The notes below the pieces were generated by a model. It was given only the letters and a program-made list of their open reading frames with translations, had not been told where the DNA came from and did not search any database. Of a DNA stretch of 6,053 nucleotides, positions 1 through 4,508 are shown piece after piece; position 1 is the first letter of the stretch, and every line of letters starts with the position of its first letter. The stretch is from Frankiales bacterium. Lineage in GTDB: Bacteria; Actinomycetota; Actinomycetes; JAFAQI01. The translations under genes and the position numbers were made by a program. The stretch covers positions 1 to 6,053 of the forward strand of contig JAFAQI010000462.1 of the NCBI GenBank assembly GCA_019246495.1, in the 5' to 3' direction.

Positions 1-392
1 GGCGGCGGATGCCCGGCTTGATGCGGCGACGTCCGATGCCCGAGAAGCAGGTGGTCAACCCGCCAGAGGCCGAGACGTGGAGCTACGGCTATCTCGTCGA
101 CGTCATCCTCACTCGTGACCCGTGGATGCATCGCAGCGATCTCGCGGAGGCGACTGGCCGCCCGATGCAGCTGACCGCCGATCACGACGGGGTGCTGGTC
201 GCTGACGTGGTCGCCGAGTGGGCGACCCGGCACGGGCAACCTTTCTCGCTCACCCTCACCGGCCCGGCCGGCGGGCAGTGGGCGTTCGGCACCGACGGCC
301 CGGCGCTGGAGTACGACGCGGTCGAGTTCTGCCGACTGTTGTCCGGGCGCGGCCAGGCCACCGGCCTGCTGACGACTCAGGTGCCGTTCTGA
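1..392 (+). CDS. Maleylpyruvate isomerase-family mycothiol-dependent protein, C-terminal part (5' truncated)
   Basis: The reading frame is open to the left edge (first whole codon at 3) and ends at TGA 390-392, so this is the last ~130 residues of a longer protein. Family members are usually ~200-280 residues with an N-terminal DinB-like four-helix metal-binding domain and a C-terminal alpha/beta domain. Seen here: a PMPE stretch, then GYLVDVILTRDPWMHR with Asp and His in a D-x3-H arrangement, then LTADHDG, LTGPAGG and a closing DAVEFCRLLSGR, all of which I associate with this family. In the characterised Corynebacterium maleylpyruvate isomerase, zinc is held by two His and one Glu, the latter two residues in an E-x3-H arrangement; Asp-x3-His here would be its counterpart. 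Most family members have unknown substrates, so true maleylpyruvate isomerase activity is not implied. The ATG at 9 is an internal Met, not a likely start. The gene converges on the phosphoesterase gene. Confidence 0.85.
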   Translation, partial: RRMPGLMRRRPMPEKQVVNPPEAETWSYGYLVDVILTRDPWMHRSDLAEATGRPMQLTADHDGVLVADVVAEWATRHGQPFSLTLTGPAGGQWAFGTDGPALEYDAVEFCRLLSGRGQATGLLTTQVPF

Positions 393-411
393 GAAGGTCG
401 CGGCCGCGCGG
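393..411. other. Short convergent intergenic gap, no terminator recognised
   Basis: Nineteen bases separate the two convergent stop codons. They contain the perfect 10-bp palindrome CGCGGCCGCG (399-408), but there is no loop and no T-run on either strand, so it is not a convincing intrinsic terminator. The two transcripts must end by another mechanism or overlap. Confidence 0.6.
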
Positions 412-1809
412 CTAGTGGCCGGGATCGGCGGTGGAGCAGGCGGCACCGACGTAGGGCGACGGCGCGGCGGCAAGCTTCGGCGGGACGCGGAACGCCGGCT
501 TGCGGAAGTCGAAGAAGTCGAGCATCGGGTCGGCGTTGGCGTCGCGATAGGTGCACGCCGGCAGGTTCCACTTGCGCTGCGCGAACGCAAGGATCGACGT
601 GTGGTCATACACGACGTTGGACACGTGATGCCGCTTCGCCCACGGTGACACGACGACCGCTGGGACTCGCACGCCGTAGCGGTCGAACCGCCCGCGGACA
701 TCGTCCTTGCCGATCTGCGGCTTGATGTTGTCCGGCGCAACCGCGCGTGGCGGTGGGACGTGGTCGTAGTAGCCGCCGTGCTCGTCGTAGAACCAGACGA
801 GCATCGTCTTGTCCCACGCCGGGGACTGCATCACCGCGTTGACGACCTGCGCGACGAAAGCCTCGCCGTACCTGATGTTCTGCGGGTTCTCCTCGTCCTG
901 CCCTTGTGCGCGCAGCAACGTCGGGAACGCGTCGCCCGGGACGAAACCGCCCGCAACATCTGCCATGCCGAAGTCCGGATCGACGAGCGAGAACGCCGGC
1001 AGGTTGCCCGTCGCGCAGTCGGCGTAGAACTGCGCGATCGGCTTCATCTTCTCGGGGTTGCTCTTCACCGTGGCCGGGATGATCGCGGTCTGCGGAAGGT
1101 CGGTGAAGTAGTTGGCCCAGCTGACGCCGTAGTGGTTGAAGCGGTCGAAGATCGTGCCGTTCGGGGGCGGTGGGTCGTTCGGGCCCGGAGTCGTCGTCGA
1201 CACCAGCCCGTACGACGTCGCCGCGTGCAGGTAACGGCGGTTCGGATAGGTCTGGCACGGCGCCGACGAGAACCACCGGTTCGCCAACGGGAACGTCTGC
1301 GCGAGCGAGTAGTAGAACGGGATGTCCTGCTCGTCCCAGTAGCCCATCGCGACGTCGCCGCTCGCCAGCACGAACCCGTCCATCCGACCGTGGTCGACCG
1401 CGATGTGCGTCCCGTTCCAGCTCTGGTTGGGCTCGTGCTCCATCTGGCAGTACGACGGCATCCGGAACGCCCGAACCTCCCGGCCCTTCGCGTCCCGGTT
1501 ACGTGCGGTCGGCCGACCGTGCCGGTCGAACGAGAAGCCATCCGCTGCGGCTCGCCCGCGGTGCGGCAGCATCCCGAAGTAGTTGTCGAAGGAGTGGTTC
1601 TCCATCATCACGACGACGACGTGCTCGATGGGGATGCGCGGGTCCGGCGTTCCGGCGGGCCGCCTCGTGTCCGGCCGCGAGTCGGGCCGCCGTAGCTCGG
1701 CCGCGATCGACGCCGGCAGGTGCGTCAGCGACCGGGGCAGCGCAGCCACGGCAGCGCTTCCGGCGACACCCGCGAGCAGCGCGCGGCGGCTCAACCCGGT
1801 GGAGCTCAC
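412..1809 (-). CDS. Tat-exported phosphoesterase, phospholipase C / AcpA-type acid phosphatase family
   Basis: A complete 465-residue protein predicted to hydrolyse phosphate esters (phospholipids or other phosphomonoesters or diesters) outside the membrane. The N-terminus has a twin-arginine signal: SRRALLAG at 7-14, then an Ala-rich hydrophobic stretch to about residue 25, followed by a Pro/Arg-rich linker to about 58. The catalytic domain follows: VVVVMMENHSFDNYFG at 64-79 (E70, N71), the nucleophile segment QTYPNR at 186-191 (T187), and the metal-binding DEHGGYYDHV at 342-351 (D342, E343). In AcpA and bacterial phospholipases C the matching Glu-Asn, Ser/Thr and Asp-Glu form the metal and nucleophile site, so the enzyme looks intact. 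It is slightly shorter than mycobacterial phospholipases C (~510) and lacks the extra C-terminal domains of Pseudomonas PlcH. The start is GTG at 1809, with no clear Shine-Dalgarno; a TTG at codon 6 would also keep the Tat motif. Phosphatase versus phospholipase activity cannot be decided from sequence. Confidence 0.93.
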   Translation of the reverse strand: MSSTGLSRRALLAGVAGSAAVAALPRSLTHLPASIAAELRRPDSRPDTRRPAGTPDPRIPIEHVVVVMMENHSFDNYFGMLPHRGRAAADGFSFDRHGRPTARNRDAKGREVRAFRMPSYCQMEHEPNQSWNGTHIAVDHGRMDGFVLASGDVAMGYWDEQDIPFYYSLAQTFPLANRWFSSAPCQTYPNRRYLHAATSYGLVSTTTPGPNDPPPPNGTIFDRFNHYGVSWANYFTDLPQTAIIPATVKSNPEKMKPIAQFYADCATGNLPAFSLVDPDFGMADVAGGFVPGDAFPTLLRAQGQDEENPQNIRYGEAFVAQVVNAVMQSPAWDKTMLVWFYDEHGGYYDHVPPPRAVAPDNIKPQIGKDDVRGRFDRYGVRVPAVVVSPWAKRHHVSNVVYDHTSILAFAQRKWNLPACTYRDANADPMLDFFDFRKPAFRVPPKLAAAPSPYVGAACSTADPGH

Positions 1810-1882
1810 GCGAAAGGACTTCGCCGCCGGTCGGCCGGTTCCTGCGCCGAGCCGGCCGCCGCGGCGGCGAGGGCGGAGACCG

Positions 1883-1895
1883 CGGGTCCCCGCGG
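1883..1895. repeat. 13-bp direct repeat, copy 1 (CGGGTCCCCGCGG)
   Basis: An identical copy lies 77 bp downstream at 1960-1972. This copy is the right part of CCGCGG-GTCC-CCGCGG (1880-1895), so it can also fold into a 6-bp stem with a 4-base loop. Both copies lie in the divergent spacer. The repeat may be a protein-binding site, a remnant of a small intergenic repeat, or chance in very G+C-rich DNA. Confidence 0.5.
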
Positions 1896-1959
1896 CAGCG
1901 GCCTGTGTCGGTCCGCGAGGGAGCGCAGCGAGTGAGTGGACTCGGCACCAGCCGCAGAG

Positions 1960-1972
1960 CGGGTCCCCGCGG
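1960..1972. repeat. 13-bp direct repeat, copy 2 (CGGGTCCCCGCGG)
   Basis: This matches copy 1 at 1883-1895 exactly. Local symmetry here is shorter: GCGG-GTCC-CCGC at 1959-1970. It lies about 70 bases upstream of the start of the 347-residue protein. Confidence 0.5.
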
Positions 1973-2008
1973 GATCCGGCGTCGCCGCCGTGAGCAACAA
2001 ACCCCCCT

Positions 2009-2038
2009 TTGACTCAGCGACCGAACGTGGTTCGGTAT
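2009..2038 (+). promoter_or_regulatory. Possible promoter for the rightward pair, perhaps giving a leaderless mRNA
   Basis: TTGACT at 2009-2014 is a good match to a -35 hexamer. The best-placed -10 is only weak (CGGTAT, 2033-2038, spacer 18; shifted registers are no better). If used, transcription would begin at or next to the ATG at 2045, giving a leaderless message. That would fit the absence of a Shine-Dalgarno sequence before this ATG. Leaderless transcripts are common in Actinobacteria. The -10 assignment is inference. Confidence 0.3.
2020..2036. promoter_or_regulatory. 17-bp perfect palindrome, candidate operator
   Basis: ACCGAAC-GTG-GTTCGGT has seven-base arms that are exact reverse complements around a 3-base centre, ending 8 bases before the ATG at 2045. 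It overlaps the proposed -10 region, so a protein bound here would block transcription or initiation of the rightward pair. The core GAAC-N3-GTTC resembles the actinobacterial LexA box (GAAC-N4-GTTC), but the spacer is one base short, so a LexA site is not claimed. No regulator gene lies in the window. Confidence 0.5.
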
Positions 2039-2044
2039 CGGGTC

Positions 2045-3088
2045 ATGAGCAACCTGCAGCTGGACTGGACGGCCGAGGAGATCCTCGCGGACGACCGGGT
2101 CGATGACCCCCTGGTCGTACGGGACGTCGTCTGTCATGGCGGCTACGTCCACGGCGCCTACGTGTCGCCGCGCAGCCGGTTCCGGCGAGACGCGATCGAC
2201 GCGTGGCAGCAGCACCACCGCGAGACGTTCGGCGTCGACGTGCGCGAGGCGCCGCTCGACGTGTTCCCCGGCCACTACCCATCGCTGGAGCAGGCGCAGT
2301 TCCTGCTCGACCACGACGTCCGCGAGCCGATCGTCGGCATCCTCACGCGGGTCGGGACGGTCGAGGGTTACGGCGGCGCGATCCGCGAGCTGACGCCACG
2401 CGGCGACGTACAGCGGTTCTTCGTCGAGGACGTCCGCGGGACGGCGACCGCGCATCTCGCGGCCGGGCTGCTCGAGGCTCATGCGCGTGACGAGTCCGGC
2501 TGGGACACGCAGGCCGGTCACGACCGGATGTGGTACGCCGTACGCGACATCGCGTTCGAGAATCCACTCGACCGCGAGACGGAGGCAGACCTTCGGGCGG
2601 TTATCGACCGCGCGGCGTTGTCGGTGCCGACAGCAATGGGCATGCCGGAGCGGCGGTTCGACAAGCTCGATCCGAACTTCGATGCACTCGTCACGTTCAT
2701 GACGAGGGTGCTGTTCATCGAGGTGCGCGCGTTCCATGCGTTCGCGTGGGCCGAGGCGTTGCTCGCGGACGCCGATCGCGTTGCCGGTGACGGCGAGGCG
2801 GCGCGGCTCGTGTCCTACATCCGGCAGGACGAGTCGCCGCACGTCGGCTACCTCCGCACAGCGTTGTCGGAGATGCGTGAGCGGACGTTCATCGGCGACG
2901 GTGGTGTCCGTTACGCCGGCAGCGACGTCATCGACTCAATCTGGGATTCGTGCCTCGCGGAGTCACTGGGCATGGGTGACCGGCGCAACCGTGCGATCGC
3001 CGAGGCGCTGCTCGATCACGCGCTCGCCGACCGGCCGGACGGCCGCGAGGTGCGCGAGGAGTTCGACCGGATCGGAAACAACGCATGA
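2045..3088 (+). CDS. Unassigned helical protein, possibly ferritin-like or haem-oxygenase-like metal protein
   Basis: A 347-residue soluble protein with no signal peptide or membrane segment. I do not recognise the family firmly. It is acidic and, after about residue 80, mostly helical in appearance. His/Glu-bearing helices are seen at 107 (VEGYGG), 128-146 (E128, H137, E144, H146), 222-241 (IEVRAFHAFAWAEALL, with E226 and H231) and 262-270 (DESPHVGYL, with an E-x2-H at 263-266). An E on one helix followed by E-x2-H on the next is the pattern of half of a di-iron four-helix site, hence the tentative ferritin-like or haem-oxygenase-like call. A second clean E-x2-H is not visible, so metal binding is unproven. 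I prefer ATG 2045; an in-frame TTG at 2009 would add 12 residues but coincides with the proposed -35. It overlaps the flavin monooxygenase gene by ATGA, implying translational coupling and a shared pathway. Confidence 0.88.
   Translation: MSNLQLDWTAEEILADDRVDDPLVVRDVVCHGGYVHGAYVSPRSRFRRDAIDAWQQHHRETFGVDVREAPLDVFPGHYPSLEQAQFLLDHDVREPIVGILTRVGTVEGYGGAIRELTPRGDVQRFFVEDVRGTATAHLAAGLLEAHARDESGWDTQAGHDRMWYAVRDIAFENPLDRETEADLRAVIDRAALSVPTAMGMPERRFDKLDPNFDALVTFMTRVLFIEVRAFHAFAWAEALLADADRVAGDGEAARLVSYIRQDESPHVGYLRTALSEMRERTFIGDGGVRYAGSDVIDSIWDSCLAESLGMGDRRNRAIAEALLDHALADRPDGREVREEFDRIGNNA
3074..3076 (+). promoter_or_regulatory. Weak ribosome binding site for the flavin monooxygenase
   Basis: GGA, within CGGAAA, lies 8 bases before the ATG at 3085 and inside the end of the upstream gene. 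It supports this start and reinitiation after the upstream stop. Confidence 0.45.
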
Positions 3089-4461
3089 AGATCGGCATCT
3101 TCTACGAGCACCAGCTGCCACGTCCGTGGGAGGACGGCGCGGAGCACAAGCTGCTGAAAGACGCGCTCGAGCAGGTGGAGTTCGCGGACAAGCTCGGCAT
3201 CGACTACGTCTGGGAGGTCGAGCACCACTTCCTCGAGGAGTACAGCCATTCCTCGGCACCGGAGGTGTTCCTCGCCGCCGCTTCCCAGCGAACGAAGAAC
3301 ATCCGGCTCGGCCACGGCATCGTGCAGACTCCACCGCCGTTCAACCATCCAGCCCGCATCGCCGAGCGCATCGCCACGCTCGACCTCGTCAGCGATGGTC
3401 GCGTCGAGTTCGGCACTGGCGAGGCGTCGAGTGAAGCCGAGCTCGGAGGCTTCGGCATCGAGCCGAGCGAGAAGCGCGCGATGTGGGAGGAAGGTCTGCG
3501 CGTCGCCCTGCGCTGCATGACCGAGGCTCCGTTCACCGGTCACTCCGGTCGGTACGTGACGATGCCGCCGCGCAACGTCGTACCGAAACCGTTGCAACGC
3601 CCGCACCCGCCGGTCTGGGTTGCGTGCAGCCGCCGAGAGACGATTCATCTCGCGGCACAGAAGGGCATCGGCGCGCTGACGTTCGCGTTCATCAACCCCG
3701 AAGAAGCGACGCACTGGGTCGACGACTACTACCGGACGCTCGAGGACGAGTGCGTCCCCATCGGTGACGTGGTGAACCCCAACGTCGCGGCCGTCACGAC
3801 GTTCATGTGCGCACCGACCGAGGACGAGGCGATGGCGCGCGGGCTCGAAGGCGGCAACTTCTTCGGCTACTCGCTCGCGCACTACTACGTCTTCGGCCGC
3901 CACGCCCCCGCGCAGACCGACGTGTGGGCGGAGTACCAACGCGAGCGCGGCGAGCACGGCTACTCCCCCGAGGCCGTCCGCGATGCCGCGGCCAACACCG
4001 AGCGGCTCGGAGCGAAGATCGTCGAGCAGGGCCGGTCGGGTCTGCGGGGCGCGATCGGTACGCCGGACCAGATCCGCGACTACCTCCGCCGCTTCGAAGA
4101 CGTCGGCGTCGACCAGGTCATCTTCGTGAGCCAGGCCGGCAACAACCGGCACGAGCACATCATGGAGTCGCTCGAGCTGTTCGGGCGCGAGGTGCTGCCG
4201 GAGTTCAAGGAGCGCGACGAGAAGGCGCAGCGCGACAAAGCGATCCGACTGGAGCCGGTCATCGACAAGGTCATGGCCCGCAAGCCGGCCGAGGACCATC
4301 CGCCGCTGCCGTCCGCCGACTATGCGTTTCCCTCGATCCCGCTGGCGATGGCCGATCGGCTCGGCAACGACGAGTTCTTCTCCGCGCTCGACGACATGCG
4401 CCGGCTGGTCGCCGAGGGAGTGCCGGCGCGCGAGGCATTCGCACGGATCAGCGGCGGCTGA
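3085..4461 (+). CDS. LLM-class flavin-dependent oxidoreductase with C-terminal extension
   Basis: A 458-residue cytosolic enzyme of the bacterial luciferase-like TIM-barrel superfamily, which uses FMN or F420 for oxidation or monooxygenation. Family marks: an N-terminal beta strand KIGIFYEHQL, EVEHHF at 44-49, SSAPEVFLAAAS at 57-67, IRLGHG at 73-78, HPARIAERIATLDLVSDGRVEFGTG at 88-112 (described by position), a GGFG at 121-124, and a late GTPDQI at 325-330 leading into VDQVIFV. Typical members are ~330-370 residues; this one has an insertion-rich middle (about 245-300) and a charged tail of roughly 80 residues from 378 that begins as a probable helix (EKAQRDKAIRLE). Cofactor choice (FMN or F420) and substrate cannot be read with confidence. 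The start at 3085 overlaps the previous gene's stop by ATGA, so the two are probably made together. A 47-base gap follows before the ATP-grasp gene. Confidence 0.94.
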   Translation: MKIGIFYEHQLPRPWEDGAEHKLLKDALEQVEFADKLGIDYVWEVEHHFLEEYSHSSAPEVFLAAASQRTKNIRLGHGIVQTPPPFNHPARIAERIATLDLVSDGRVEFGTGEASSEAELGGFGIEPSEKRAMWEEGLRVALRCMTEAPFTGHSGRYVTMPPRNVVPKPLQRPHPPVWVACSRRETIHLAAQKGIGALTFAFINPEEATHWVDDYYRTLEDECVPIGDVVNPNVAAVTTFMCAPTEDEAMARGLEGGNFFGYSLAHYYVFGRHAPAQTDVWAEYQRERGEHGYSPEAVRDAAANTERLGAKIVEQGRSGLRGAIGTPDQIRDYLRRFEDVGVDQVIFVSQAGNNRHEHIMESLELFGREVLPEFKERDEKAQRDKAIRLEPVIDKVMARKPAEDHPPLPSADYAFPSIPLAMADRLGNDEFFSALDDMRRLVAEGVPAREAFARISGG

Positions 4462-4473
4462 TCGGCAGCGACA

Positions 4474-4506
4474 CGCGAACGAAACACCGACGGAATAGCG
4501 TTCGTG
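4474..4506 (+). promoter_or_regulatory. Possible hairpin in the gap before the ATP-grasp gene
   Basis: CGCGAACG (4474-4481) can pair with CGTTCGTG (4499-4506): eight pairs including one G-U, with a 17-base loop. It ends 2 bases before the GTG at 4509, and the loop contains GGA (4492-4494), the only weak Shine-Dalgarno candidate, placed rather far from the start. With no following T-run it is not a standard terminator. It could modulate initiation of the downstream gene or be a chance pairing. Confidence 0.3.
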
Positions 4507-4508
4507 AC

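Larger units (their letters stand above)
1810..2044. other. Divergent intergenic region between phosphoesterase and the rightward operon
   Basis: This 235-base spacer must carry the promoters for both divergent genes. It is very G+C-rich next to the phosphoesterase and has a distinct A/C-rich patch near 1995-2010 with a run of six C (2002-2007). It holds two copies of a 13-bp repeat (1883-1895 and 1960-1972), a GCGAGGGAGCGCAGCGAG-like segment around 1915-1932 of the kind scattered in actinobacterial spacers, and the palindrome at 2020-2036. No tRNA, riboswitch or convincing protein gene was recognised. A weak 64-codon leftward frame (2000 to 1806) of low-complexity Ala/Pro/Arg/Ser content overlaps the phosphoesterase start by GTGA; I do not call it a gene. 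Confidence 0.7.

Noticed and set aside
399..408. Terminator between the convergent genes.
   Set aside because: CGCGGCCGCG is a palindrome without loop or T-run and is common in DNA of this composition.
760..1695. Long rightward open frame opposite the phosphoesterase gene.
   Set aside because: It is Arg/Val/Pro-rich with no family motif, as expected for the complementary strand of a high-G+C gene. The leftward frame has clear catalytic motifs.
1806..2000. Leftward 64-codon frame overlapping the phosphoesterase start by GTGA.
   Set aside because: It begins with TTG, has no ribosome binding site, is low-complexity Ala/Pro/Arg/Ser, and matches nothing I recognise. The GTGA overlap is suggestive but can arise by chance.
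2023..2033. LexA (SOS) box at GAAC-GTG-GTTC.
   Set aside because: The known actinobacterial box has four bases between GAAC and GTTC; here there are three, and no SOS-type gene follows.
1499..2842. Leftward frame running across the spacer and into the 347-residue gene.
   Set aside because: It overlaps two better-supported genes and has an Arg-rich, motif-free translation.
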